A stretch of 64,000 nt of DNA from contig NC_088911.1 in the NCBI RefSeq assembly GCF_963576675.1, positions 32,944,256 to 33,008,255 on the forward strand, in the 5' to 3' direction. This stretch comes from Euphorbia lathyris (taxonomy: Eukaryota; Streptophyta; Magnoliopsida; Malpighiales; Euphorbiaceae). The notes beneath the pieces were generated by a model, which was given only the letters and a program-made list of their open reading frames with translations, was not told where the DNA came from and did not search any database. Of this stretch, positions 44,686 to 56,321 are shown one piece after another. The position numbers were made by a program, and so were the translations under genes. Position 1 is the stretch's first letter. Each line of letters opens with the position of its first letter.

Positions 44686-46578
44686 GCATGCACACATCAC
44701 GAGAAAGTCGAGCTACTCCGACTCTAAATGTAGCCTCGGTTTGCGTTCCTCAAACCCTTTGTATATATGTATCATATCCGTTTGTTCTTTTTAGGCACTA
44801 TCCTTATTTTCTTCAATTAAAATCAACGAAAAACAAATCCCATACGAATCCAAACGCGGGGCGTGCACACCGTCACGCCCCGCGCATCTGAGCCTCTGGC
44901 CAAAATCGGCCTAAAATGCACCTTTCACGCAGGGTGTACTCCCTTTTACGCCCCGCGTGATCGCTTTTTTTCCTGTATCAAACGTCCAGAAACTCAAACA
45001 CGCGGGGCGCCCCTCTTACTGCACCCCGCGTATTTGACTCTCTAACCCAAAAAGAACAAAAACGCACCTCCTACGCTGGGCGCCCCCCTTAGGCACGCCT
45101 CGCGTAGGACCAAACCTTCCAAGGGTCTATTTTTAATTTCATGTCTATTTTTGTTTTTGTTTTTTTCTTCTTTTGCGACGTCCTTGGAATAGACGTCATT
45201 TTAATAACGCGGAGGGCCGTGCAGCCCCGCACTTTCAGTTTGTTTTGCACTAACAAAAACAAAAATAAATAAAAATCAAATAAACAACAAAATAATTGAA
45301 CTAATTTATCGATTCTGAAAATTTTTCCGACACACTACCTCCCTCGGAAATAAATTAAAAGTTCTGTTATTTGTCCTTAAAATAAAAAGACGGAACACAA
45401 AGGATCGGTTTTAGTGAGAAATTTTAGTCTTAATTTTGAAGTTATAGAATTTATGCAAAGCCGAGGTTTATACTAAACAAAAGCATCGAGTCCTAACCCA
45501 CATGTCATCTCCATAATGAAATTTAAAAAGGCAATAAAAACGGGATGTTTGAGAGTTTAGCGAAGACTCGATAGTACACAATTTAAACCCGAATCTTTTG
45601 TGAGATATTTTTGAGCCTAAAGGAGTTCGTACGAGAACTCTATTTCTTTCACAATTTTTCGAGAGCTTTGACTTCACTCGACTCATAGAGTTTGCATCTA
45701 ATACCGGGTTAAGTACACCTATTTTGGTTAAAATGGCAATAGATGATGAAACGAACCCACTTAGTTTAATTCTTTTCTTAATTTATTTTTCTCGTTTTCA
45801 TCAACCTCTAGGAAACCCCCTCGAGTCTATTAACCAACTCTTCTTGCTAATACCCTTTTAACAATTAACCCTTTTTCCTCTTGTTTAAATACCAACAAAA
45901 TCAAATCGCACCCGAAATAAGCCAAGGCCTTGATAGATAAGCTCCATAAGTTCTCGAAATCGTTTTTGTGCCGCTCTCAAAACAAAAAGAAAAAGAAAAA
46001 CACGATAAAAGAGCAAAGGCATTCTCAAGCTCCACCCAAACAATTTCGAGTTATATTTTACAAACTTGCCAATGCCAAAATAAAAACACGGTGCGTTCAT
46101 CAAAATAGTGTTTAAACTCGAGTTCTTAAAAATTAACCACTAAAAAAAGCCAACCACATTACAACCCCCCTCCGGGTTCATTTTTAATATTGTCTAAACC
46201 ATAACATAGGAGGAAAAACTCGGATGAAAATGCAAACTCAAAGTGATCTCGAGTAAGTGCAAAGAAGAGTGTTGAAACACCGACCCACCAAAGTTTGAGC
46301 GTAAGAGTGAAATCCCTTGGTGAGGTACTATCGGGTTCTCAAAAGATAGTCGATCCCCGTTAATATTGCCTATTAATTTTGATCATGAAGGTTTCAAGCA
46401 AGTTTTGGTCACTCGTTTGTTTGCGTAGGTACTTACCGAAAACTTTGCATAAAACTTTAACTTTGAAATCACGCACTTGGTAAAACCAACCGTCGGTTTG
46501 TTTCTTAATAATCTCAATCCCTTGTCTTTCGATTTCTTTTACTTGAGGACAAGTAAAACTTTAAAGTCCGAGGAGGTT
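44686..46578 (+). other. Athila 3' untranslated region with convergent dyad pairs
   Basis: About 1.9 kb between the pol stop and the 3' LTR. No envelope-like or other protein is supported; open frames are short and without motifs. The 5' part (44854-45105) holds four inverted dyad pairs, and the rest is AT-rich. The end, cgaggaggttt, just before 46579 is the probable polypurine tract. Confidence 0.75.
44854..45105 (+). repeat. Four convergent dyad pairs (hairpins), period 73 bp
   Basis: Forward sites start at 44854, 44927, 45000 and 45073 (exactly 73 bp apart). Inverted partners start at 44875, 44948, 45021 and 45095 (21-22 bp from their mates). The first pair gives an uninterrupted 10-bp stem, gcggggcgtg with cacgccccgc. 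Forward centres are GRG-like and inverted centres CYC-like. Confidence 0.85.
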
Positions 46579-48395
46579 TGATAGGGGTATCTTACCCCTA
46601 TCTTTTAGCGTGATTTACAGGTTAATTTTAGAAGAAATAAATAAGTTTAATTGCAAAAATAGAGTGTTTTAATAAAATAACGAAATAAAAATAAATTCCG
46701 TACTTTCGATTAATTTTCCGTATTTTTGATTAATATTAGAAAATAAAACGTCAAGCTAACTCGGCTCTCGAGAATTGTATTTCAGGTACGAGCAAGAAGT
46801 GAAAATCCACCTATACACGCGGGGCGCATCATTCCTCACGCGAGGCGTGAAACACTGGATCAGAAATAATTGACTTATCCACAGACACCACGTGGGATCT
46901 ACTCAGCATACGCGAGGCGTATACCACCCTATGCGAGGCGTACGACATATGTCAGAAATGATTAGCCTAATCCTGAAAGTCAGACTGCATGGTCTCCCTG
47001 AGTCAACTATCCATACGCGGGGTGTACCACCTTACACGCGGGGCGTGTGAGGGAATTCTTCAACCTAAAAGAATCAGAGACTCATTTACGCGAGGCGTGC
47101 TTCAGCTACGCGCGGCGTAAAAAGACCAATTCAAGCAATAAAAAGTCAGAGACTCAACCACGCGAGGCGCATCTCAGCCTACGCGGGGCGTGGTTGAGAC
47201 AACAAGATCTGGATTTGGTCCACATGCAAGAGATTTCTGACGGAATGGGCAAACACGCAGGGCGTATACCACCATACGCGAGGCGTATTATGGGAATTCT
47301 GCACAAAATCATGCTCCTCCATGCTTGCACCTTGTGGAATTACAATTTTACCCCTAGCTTGATGTGTATAAATAAGAGTGACTAGCACTCATTACACACC
47401 TTTTTTTACACACTTGATATATTACTTATAGCATAGGCAAACTCTTGTCATTTTAGATTTTGTTTTAGGCTTTGTGTAGCTAGACTCTTTCATCTTGAGA
47501 GCTTGTTCGTTGATTCCGGCATCCCGTCAAAGTTCCGTTCTTCCTCCGTTCACCAAGCTCGAAAGCTCCACCTCCAAGTCCTAAGAGACGGCTTTGAGTC
47601 CGGTTAGCTAGTTCCGAGGGTGGACTCTTCCCTTTACACTTGCTAATTAGCTTGTACTCATCCTATGTACTAGGCTTGGTTGTAATTCATATTTACATTC
47701 TCCATATTTATAATTTATGATTCATAATCTCTTTTTCTATATATGTGTTGATGTTTGTTACTTGTTTTGATATTCGTAATTGATTATTGTGTAGGAGAAC
47801 GCGATTTCCGACGCCATTCGGGCTATCTTTAGGGATTCATATAGGTGTTGCCTTACCGGAAGTGACGCTCCGGAAACCGTAGGAATTGACAAGCCACGGA
47901 ACTTACGGGCCCTAATTTCTGGTCCCAAGCATTAGACACGCCTTAACTAGGAACCACGTAGTCTAAGTACTTCACGGGTCGGTTACACTACACGTAGTCA
48001 TCTTTGTAAGAGCAAAACATCAACCGTATATGCATTAGGAGTCATTATTTGTCATATTTATAACTTATCGCCATCCGCATCATTTCATAGAGTTTCGTTA
48101 TATAAATTTGCCTCACCCGTAGCTAGGAGTAGTTTGTAGTTGTTCCCCGAACCAACTCAAAGTATTCACCGCTTAAATAACGTATAAAACCGAGTCGTTT
48201 AATACTTGCAGTTATAAATCTCGTGGATTCGATACCCGGTCTTAACCGGATTATTACTTGATACGACGGGGTACACTTGCCCCTAAGTAGTGACGTCTAG
48301 TAAAGATAGAGCACTTAGAAAGATCATATCCATACCCATAGCACATTCACACCACGATACATTCATAAACCGCTATACTAGACGGCACGCCATCA
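46579..48395 (+). repeat. 3' LTR of the Athila element, complete
   Basis: 1,817 bp, tgataggggtatcttacccc to gacggcacgccatca. TATAAATAAG at 47367-47376. Very similar to 35792-37324 apart from scattered substitutions and one missing 21-bp dyad unit. Twelve dyad sites lie between 46817 and 47286. Confidence 0.92.
46817..47286 (+). promoter_or_regulatory. Phased dyad array in U3 of the 3' LTR (12 sites)
   Basis: Six pairs start at 46817/46838, 46910/46931, 47015/47036, 47088/47108, 47160/47181 and 47255/47276. Spacing within pairs is 21 bp (20 once). Distances between pairs are 93, 105, 73, 72 and 95 bp. All lie upstream of the TATA box. Confidence 0.75.
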
Positions 48396-48440
48396 ATAAT
48401 TTTCTTTTGTGTTTAAGAATCGCGACGTCGTTTCACCTAA

Positions 48441-48881
48441 CAACTTGTTTGGATGGGAGTATTTTAAAGTAAGTGAGGGTAAGTAATCTTGTTTGTTTTG
48501 AGGTGCAATTGAATGTAATAGTAAGTGATGGTAGGTGAGGTGAAATTTGGCTAATTTTTTTTACACCCCAAATTGGAGGGTAGGCAGGTGACCGATTTTT
48601 CTTTTCCAAAATTACCCTCTATGTTTTAATTTAAAATAAGGCATTGTTTGGGTATAAAAGTAATTTTGTATATAACCTTACCTTACCTTACTTTACCTTA
48701 CCATCAAACCAAACATAATTACATTATTAAACCATTACTTACCTTACCTTCTATCCAAACACAACAAGTTATTTCATACACTTCACTTACCTTACATTTT
48801 ATCCAAACACAACAAGTTATTTCATACACTTCACTTCACTTACCTTACCTTACTTTAAAATACCCTCGTCCAAACAAGGCC
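48441..48881. mobile_element. Tourist-type MITE
   Basis: 441 bp. Right terminus in reverse complement reads ggccttgtttggacgagggt; left reads caacttgtttggatgggagt. TAA flanks both ends (48438-48440 and 48882-48884). Inside, a phrase of about 38 bases (tatccaaacacaacaagtta onward) is tandemly duplicated (about 48761 and 48800), and ccttacctta words are frequent. Confidence 0.8.
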
Positions 48882-48884
48882 TAA

Positions 48885-49103
48885 AGAAACACAAAAAAAA
48901 TATGATTCTGTCCTTCTCCCTATTCTTCTCCTACCTCGAGCAAACCAGCACAAACCAAGCTCTCCCAGCAGCATCTATCGCGTTTTAAATTAGACAAATT
49001 ACAAAAAAAAAATATATGATTTTATTTCTTCATATATCTCAATGGGGACAAGTTCCCTCATTACACCCACTATAGATCTATCCCTAACGACGAGTATGGG
49101 GTG
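48885..49103. other. Short spacer, host of the solo copia LTR
   Basis: No gene called. A run of sense codons leads into the solo-LTR target site and continues after it (52242 onward) for a few codons, but it matches no family I recognise. Confidence 0.35.
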
Positions 49104-49108
49104 GACAT

Positions 49109-52100
49109 TGTAGGAAAATAGACAAGCCTAGGCATAACGGAATAATAAAATTTTATCTATTTTATCTATTTCCCTTTTCCAAGATCTATTAATTGTTATT
49201 TCATATAAAGAGGGATAAATAGTAATAGCTTTATTGATGAACTATCTACCGTTGCAAACGAAGTGCCCACAACTTGTTATTATCAACTCGTGAACCACGA
49301 ACGTTTGATTCAACACAAAATCAAAAGATAATCAGTGATCAACCTTCAATGAATAGCAATCGCAATGATTGCCTCTAACAGAAATCGATACGAGATCAAA
49401 GAGGGAGTAAGAAATAAAGTGAATTAGCCGAGACGAAAAGACGGAACGATTCCTCCTCTTCTATTTTATGTGTGTCGAAATTTAGGGGTTAGGGGAGCCT
49501 ATTTATAGACTTTTCTTAACCCTAATCCAAGTTGTGTTAGGTAATTAAATAATTGGAATCTTATTCGGAATAAGATTCCTAATTAGATAATTAAATAAAC
49601 ACTTTACTATTATCTAAATAATAACTAATTATATCTAGATAATTATTATTAATCAAATTAATAATTAATTAATGTTAGGGATAATTAAATAGAGTTTTAA
49701 TCACATAAAACTTCTAATTAATATTATCAGATAATCTTTTAATTTACTTGATAACCATAATCAAATGATTTGATTTTAACTGCCCCTCGTGTTGACAATG
49801 TCTTCATGCTGAGTTTAGAAAAGAAGTTTTCGAAAAATATATGCTTAGTGTCAAAGGAAGATAATTCCTGGCTATGGCATAGGAGACTTGGTCATGTAAG
49901 CATGGACCTCCTTGCCAAATTAGCAAGAAAGCAATTAGTTGAGGGTTTGCCCAAACTTAGATTTGAGAAGGATCAATTATGCAATGCTTGTCAGCAAGGT
50001 AAACAAACCAAAAAGTCTTTTCAAAGTAAAAATGTAGTCTCAACCAAGCGTCCATTGGAATTACTACACTTGGATCTTTTCGGACCAGTCCAGCCGCTGA
50101 CCTTGGGTGGTAAGAGATTTTCCTTGGTCATTGTAGATGATTTCTCTCGGTATACCTGGGTCATCTTGCTGAGTAGCAAGGATGAAGCTTTTGAGATGTT
50201 CTCAACACTGATTAGAAAAGTTGAAAATGATAAAGACCTAAAACTAGCTCACATCCGAAGTGATAATGGCGGAGAATTCAAAAACCAACAGTTTGATGAA
50301 TTTTGTGAAGTCAGCGGCATTGACCACAATTTTTCTGCTCCTAGAACTCCTCAACAAAATGGGGTTGTTGAGAGGAAAAACAGAACCTTAGTCGAAATAG
50401 CTAGGACAATGTTGAGTGAGAATATGCTTCCAAAGTATTTCTGGGGTGAAGCTGTCAACACAGCGTGCTATATAGTCAATAGGGATTTACTTAGACCTAT
50501 ACTTAAGAAAAAACCCCTATGAACTTTGGAAAGGACGAAAACCCAACATTGGATATTTTCGTGCCTTTGGGTGTAAGTGTTTATTCTTAATACGAAAGAC
50601 AACCTTGCTAAATTTGATTCTAAAGCTGATGAAGCTATCTTCTTAGGGTACTCAACAAACAACAAAGCATATAGGGTGTTCAATAATCGAACTCAGGTCG
50701 TAGAAGAGTCTGTACATATTGAGTTCAATGAAACTGACCCTGCAGGGAAGATAAGTCAGCCTACCGAAGATGACCCATGCTCCGCTTCCGCTGACCAAAA
50801 TGGAGCCGCTGAGTCATTACCACAAGGGCTGACCAAAGGTAAAAACGAACCTGAAATTACCTTTGCTGACCAATCTAAAACTGCAGAAATTGTTGAAACA
50901 CATGCTCCTGAAAACTCAACACTGCCCAAAGAGATCAAGATTCCAAAAGGACACTCAGAAAAGTCCATTCTTGATGCTGCTGAGAACACCCTGATGACCA
51001 GGAATCAACTCAGGAGATATCTCAGTAATGTTGCGTTCATCTTAGTCCATGAACCAAAGAACTTCACTGAAGCTGAGAACGACGAATTCTGGATCAATGC
51101 GATGCAGGAAGAGCTTGATCAATTCAAGAGAAATGAGGTATGGGATTTAGTGCCAAAATCTAGGAATCAAAAGACCATAGGAACAAAGTGGGTGTTTATT
51201 GCCACTAGCCGTATATATCATTTGAAATTCTTCATCACGATTAATTCCAACATATATATAACGAAATACCGTCGAGAGCTGTTACTAGCAGAACCTATGA
51301 TATTCCCCCAGAGCAATTAAAAAGTCAGGTTGATGACTGACATTAACCTTTCTGTATTAGGTACAGTATAATACGATCCTTCATCAACTATATCCTTTCG
51401 GTCAATTCCTTATAACCATGGAACGTGTCAAGGTTACATATAACGAAGAGTCTGGTTTTACTTGTACAGGTTGAATTCACTTTGAAAGATAAGTTAAGTG
51501 AAATGTTTATTTCTACTCTTAACTGTATCACATTGCAAGGATTTCAGTCAATTCACCACAAGCGGCCCTTTGGATATATCTCTCATTTATCGGGAGTGAC
51601 GAATGCTCAATCTGACATTAACCATTCTGTAATTACTTCGCGTGATACCCAACCCTGCTCTCACGCACCCTAGGCTCTCACCTATTAGATTGTGCTCGCA
51701 CAGAATCAAAGTATCAGACTCCGCAATCCAGAATTACTAATTAATGAATGTTTGAGTCTGAGGATTAGTTATACCTACTAATACCGATGAGTTGAACAGT
51801 TGACACATTAGATAAATCATTCCCTTCTGTTATCTCAAGTCGGGTCCCAATCCTAATGAACTCCTTCATCAGATCCATGTAACTGTCTATATATCAGAAT
51901 ATCTAAAGCTTGTGAGATCAGCTTTTTGTCTCGACAGAAAACACTGTTACATGTAAGTCTCAACAGTAATATGCCAATCCCTATAACATATTACTTGACT
52001 TGGGTTTACTTTAAGTCTATCAGTCTATTATAAAGTATAGTCTCACTTCATGCTTGTATGAACACTTTATAACTACTTGAATAAACTTAGAATTACTTCC

Positions 52101-52236
52101 TTTGCGAAAGATTTGTGCCTTTATATATAGTTACATATTAATGCTATATATCTGGTTAAACAAATGACCAAATAAACAATTTATTCATTAATATTAATAT
52201 CCAAAACAATTGTATTTAGGACACTAAATTCCAATA
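49109..52236 (-). mobile_element. Solo copia LTR carrying a foreign copia fragment
   Basis: Target duplication gacat on both sides (49104-49108 and 52237-52241). The ends (tgtaggaaaatagac at left; tttaggacactaaattccaa at right) and long stretches (ttatttcatataaagaggga; ctcacttcatgcttgtatga; gtataatacgatcctt) match the LTR of the young copia element at 15.5-23.8 kb, in the same orientation, so it is a related family. No internal region of that family is present, hence solo LTR. About 1.4 kb of integrase-coding DNA from a different copia lineage sits in the middle. Confidence 0.85.
49783..51200 (+). pseudogene. Copia integrase and start of RT, embedded in the solo LTR
   Basis: On the opposite strand to the host LTR. 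Reads APRVDNVFMLSLEKK, then WLWHRRLGHVSMDLLAKL and CNACQQGKQ (GAG-pre-integrase zinc region, about 49875-50010), LDLFGPVQPLTLGGKR (first integrase Asp), HIRSDNGGEFKNQQF (second Asp), RTPQQNGVVERKNRTLVE (Glu), a frameshift near 50510-50575, FLGYSTNNKAYRVFN, an acidic linker, and the first RT motif (WINAMQEELDQFKRNEVWDL, KTIGTKWVF) ending abruptly near 51195. Gag, protease, most of RT and RNase H are absent. The wording fits SIRE/Maximus-like copia elements, a different lineage from the LTR around it. Both junctions are approximate to about 20 bases. Confidence 0.88.
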
Positions 52237-52241
52237 GACAT

Positions 52242-52686
52242 GAGATTATCCAAAGTTACTCGCCATGTATTTGGACACATAAATTTTAGTATGTTTTAAT
52301 TTCTTGATAATTTGAGTGGTTTATAATGTTTGTTAAATTTGATGATTTATTAAATTTATGTTTTGTTAGATTTGTAATTATTTATTTTATGTGTTGTTTC
52401 TTAACACATAAGTGTACCTGTGATTTAAATAAGACATGTATGAGATTTAACTCGTTCGAGTAATGAGACGAGTATATATAATTCAAAAAGAAACTGTAAG
52501 AGTTTGGAATTGGCATTGCTGATTGTCATCCCTACCCAAAAGGTGCCTCTAACGGTGAGAATTGTCTTACATATATAAGGAGTCATATCATTTCTCAATT
52601 TAGCAATGTGACATTTTAACATATTGGAACACGTTGTTATAATATATATATATAACCATTATTCTGGGGAATCTTAACTACTCTAT
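52242..52686. other. AT-rich spacer
   Basis: Nothing recognised between the solo LTR target duplication and the next foldback MITE. Confidence 0.4.
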
Positions 52687-53018
52687 GGTGTAAATTACAT
52701 ACATGATGTACAACTTTTTTTTTATCTCATATCACACTTTGGTGTACAACTTTCAATTTGTCATATTAATATACATAATTTTCTGGATGACCTCCACTAA
52801 AGCATACATCCGGGAAAAATGACTAGAGATGGGATGAGTGAGTCCCGCTTTTCTTAAGAATTGAGTTAAAAATTTGTGATATATATGACAGGTTGACCAG
52901 GGTTGATTAGTCATTTTGCACTTTAGTGTGAGGTCACTCGTAAAGTTGTATATATTTGTCAAATTAAAAGTTATAATATGATATGGGATAAAAGTGATAC
53001 AAACGTATGCAATTTACC
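52687..53018. mobile_element. Foldback MITE
   Basis: The left end ggtgtaaattacatacatg and, in reverse complement, the right end ggtaaattgcatacg match, and imperfect pairing continues about 90 bases inward (both arms hold tacaact, catatcac/catatcat and tttgtca/ttgacaaa words). No coding frame and no certain target duplication. Confidence 0.6.
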
Positions 53019-55419
53019 TATACTTAGAGTGAGTAATTGATAATTAGAAGCTGGTGAAGTTAACACAAGAACATGTAGAATTTGGTAGTCCTTGTTTAAT
53101 GAAGGAGAGCATTGAATGGTTGATATATTGTTGTGAGAGCATGTGGGAAGAATGAAAAAGATACACATTGAATGGGTTATGGGAGACACTATACGTACAT
53201 AGTGATCATCATCCAAAACCCAGGCAGGGCCAATTCTCAACACCATGCATGCGCATTTTTTGTGGCCGACATACCCTATCTTTTCCATACTACTTCAATT
53301 CTTTCATTTTGCTTCTTTCCTACTTAACTCTCTTCAATTTCACACAATTTTAGAAATTTCTTTTTTTTTTTCTTTTTCATTTAGAAAGAGTTACTAAAGA
53401 GTCTAATAAATAGTAACGTGATAATAACTTACTTTTACATAAAAAAAAAAATTTATATAAATCAAGCGTACACTATTTTTTTTTTTAAAACAAACTAAAG
53501 TTAAGTGACATCTTGTAAAACTTTGCCCTAAATTTTCAGTCATCGGACCAATTTGCCTCTTTTTCTCCCACCTACCTATCACCAGATATACAGCTGCAGT
53601 AATTAAATTAAATTAAATTCATAGGCCACGTATACTGAATAAGAGTAATATATATGCTATTTTTGTACTTTACCTCTCAAATATATATGACTCACCTATC
53701 ACTATTACTACCTAATACTTTTCTTCCAAACCCTTCCAGATAATATATAATCACTTATTAATATGGTTTCTAGAAATTCAATTTATTAAATTTAATTTCA
53801 ATATAAAAATTAAAAGTGGATTGATATTTATAAAAGCTTCAAGCCTAAAAACAATTAAAACAACTAGAGTATATTAAAAAAAAAAAAATTCTTCGTGGTT
53901 ATACTTTTTTTCAATTACAATTTTATGATTTTTTTTGTTTTTGTTTTTGTTTTTTGTTTTTTTTTTTTTTTTTGCAAACAAGAGATAAGTGTAGTTTTTA
54001 GCTTTATTAAAAAGATGTTTTTTTTAAATGACAATTGACAACCTTAAAATTAAAAAATTTCAAGAATTGATGATATTCTAAGCAATTTTAATTTTTAATT
54101 TTTTTTTATTTTGTGACCATTTAGATGTTGTTTAGTGAAAGGAGAGAAAGTGAATGTTTAGAGAGATAGCACTCTGAAAATGATGAGTTTGGATAATAAA
54201 AAATTTGATTCAATAGTAAATATAATACTAAACGATTTTAATTATTGAAATTTTTCATTTTCAGAACTTTAACAGTCAGTTTTATAGTATTAAGTTAAAG
54301 GATTTTTGTTTTTAGCAAGCGAAAAATCTTCATCTCTGTTTGGAGAAAAAAAAAACCCGACATACATGCAATGGATACAAAAAGTGTAACCACGTGTTTT
54401 TTTTTTCTAATTTACCTATAAAACTATATGTTTTAAGATTTTGTGTTTAACATGCAGAAGTTTTAACTATCTCTAAAAATTTAAGTTGATAGATAAAATT
54501 TAAAAATATAGTTTGTATTATTGTTTTTCCATACACTGAGAATGTTTTTTTTTTTTTTTTTTTGAGTTTGAAGCATGTACAACACATACTTATATAATTG
54601 ATATTATGTGTTGAAATTATATTGATAATGGAGTTGTTAATTAAGATTGAACCACCAACCATTTGATCTATATTATTAGAGATTAGTATAACATCTATTA
54701 TCAAGCTTTAACTATATGCTTAACCTTTTAATTTAAATTAGTTTCTCGACATGATATTAGAGCCTCTTAGATAAACAGTGGAGAGTTGACAACCTCATTT
54801 ATTGATTAAATTTCAACACATAGTAAGACAAATATGTGTTGTACAAGTTTAAAGCATAGGAAGCATTCATATGAGAGGGGTTTAAAGATTAATATAAAAA
54901 CTATTAATGGACCTTAACTATCAAATTGATGGAGTTGTTAGCTTAATTTGTTCCTTGACATATATGAAGCTTTAATATCATGTCAAAAAAACTAAGCGGC
55001 ATCAGTTGAATCCTTCATAGTAAATAATTTTTCAATGTTACTTTGTGGGTGATTTGATGAGAAATATTTGAATTGGAGAGGGAGTATCCACGGGGTTTGT
55101 GTCGGGGACAATAGTGCCATTGGTTATCATGGCCCAAAATTTTAGAGAAGAGAGGAGAAATAAATTTTAGGGTTGCTAGACTTGTATATTATAAAACAGT
55201 TTCATCTCAATTAAGTGACCTTGATTGATAGAGTTTACAGGATAGGATAGTTACAACAAACTATACTTAAATATAATGTAGTCTAGACTAATTGTGTCGG
55301 TAAAAAATTATTGCAACTGCTTATCTAGGAGGTCAACGTCAACACATCAATATTGGTGATCATAATCACCGACACAAATTTGGCAATCACCAATGGATAT
55401 TTTCGTTAGTGATAGCGTA
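53019..55419. other. AT-rich spacer, no gene seen
   Basis: Long A and T homopolymers (for example about 53367, 53881, 53940-53973, 54546-54563) and no supported coding region. Around 55289-55380 aattgtgtcggt and accgacacaaatt form a wide inverted pair, part of the subterminal region of the CACTA-type end that follows. Confidence 0.5.
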
Positions 55420-55432
55420 TTTTTTTGTAGTG
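55420..55432. mobile_element. CACTA-type transposon terminus
   Basis: tttttttgtagtg, the reverse complement of CACTACAAAAAAA, preceded by subterminal words (gttagtgatagcg; tcaccaatgg; accgacacaa). The matching other terminus was not found in the window, so the element size and its transposase are unknown. Confidence 0.55.
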
Positions 55433-56321
55433 ACATATCCTTTCTATATCACTATACACCCTAAATTATAAACTCTAAACCCTAATATATATATATAACG
55501 TGACATTAAATATTTGATCGGGCGTCGATGAAGTGGTGTGCCAAACCTATAGTAAAAAATTTCCTATTTAGAATTCTAGTGTGTATCATAATATGAAGTT
55601 AAGATGTAATTAATTAATTAACTATAATGAATCCTTTGATATTTATTTTGAAGACATTAAATATTTTGCAGGTTTATCTTCTAACCAAGAAGACCTCACA
55701 ATAGTCCCTTTAGAATCCTGCATTAGATAGGAATTTGTCAATACATCAATAGTATTTTATTTTCTCCTTATCTTTCTTATAAAAAATTACCATTTTTATT
55801 TGTTAAAATTAAAATTTAACAAAAATAGTATATCAAAACAATAAATAAAATAAAAACACATTTGTCAAAACAATATCGAGACCAGTAAGAAAACTGTAAA
55901 TATTAATTTAGGCAAAATTAAATATTATTGAAAGTGAGAGAATAGTATCAAACAGTAGGTTAGACAAATTATTTATTTATAGTTATTGATAAACCTTATT
56001 GTATGTAGCAGCTAGCTACCTTATCAATATAGGAAACACAGTCTTGAGTGATTTATGGTACGATGCAAAAATACCCAAAGATATGAAACATAATAATTGC
56101 GCAAATATATAAAGGGACAGGTACATGAATTATGAATTATGAATTGTGAATGATGCATGTTATGGGGTCTGACTGCAACACAGCCAGCAACTTGGAGTTA
56201 TTCATTTAATTTTTTAAAGTACTAGTCAAGATAATGAATCTTTTGGCATTTCTATTTCATAGTGTACTACATATACATATACATACAATTCATATTTGGC
56301 TCAATTAATTGGTTTAGAAAC
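55433..56321. other. AT-rich spacer
   Basis: No gene or element recognised. Confidence 0.4.

Larger units (their letters stand above)
35792..48395 (+). mobile_element. Ty3/gypsy retrotransposon, Athila clade, with truncated 5' LTR
   Basis: Plus-strand element. 5' LTR (35792-37324) lacks about its first 310 bases, then a tRNA-Asp primer-binding site (37331-37348), gag, protease, RT, RNase H, integrase, about 1.9 kb of 3' untranslated DNA and the complete 3' LTR (46579-48395). The gag phrase LKLFPFSLTGQALEWL, the protease phrase CDLGASINLMP, the RT box FMDDFSVF and the PBS are all diagnostic of the Athila lineage. The coding region has about six stops and three frame changes, so it is dead. 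A solo LTR of the same family splits the integrase. The 5' target duplication is lost with the LTR end. No envelope-like ORF was found after pol. Confidence 0.92.

Noticed and set aside
44686..46578. Envelope-like gene expected in some Athila elements
   Set aside because: No open frame longer than about 90 codons, no signal peptide or membrane segment in a plausible frame. The region holds hairpin pairs and AT-rich DNA only.
48648..48884. A 78-codon plus-strand frame rich in TLPYLTLP repeats
   Set aside because: It is translated from the ccttacctta tandem words within a Tourist MITE.
48998..49108. A run of sense codons before the solo LTR that continues after it, possible interrupted exon
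   Set aside because: The joined stretch is only about 50 codons, I recognise no family, and no splice sites or promoter support it.
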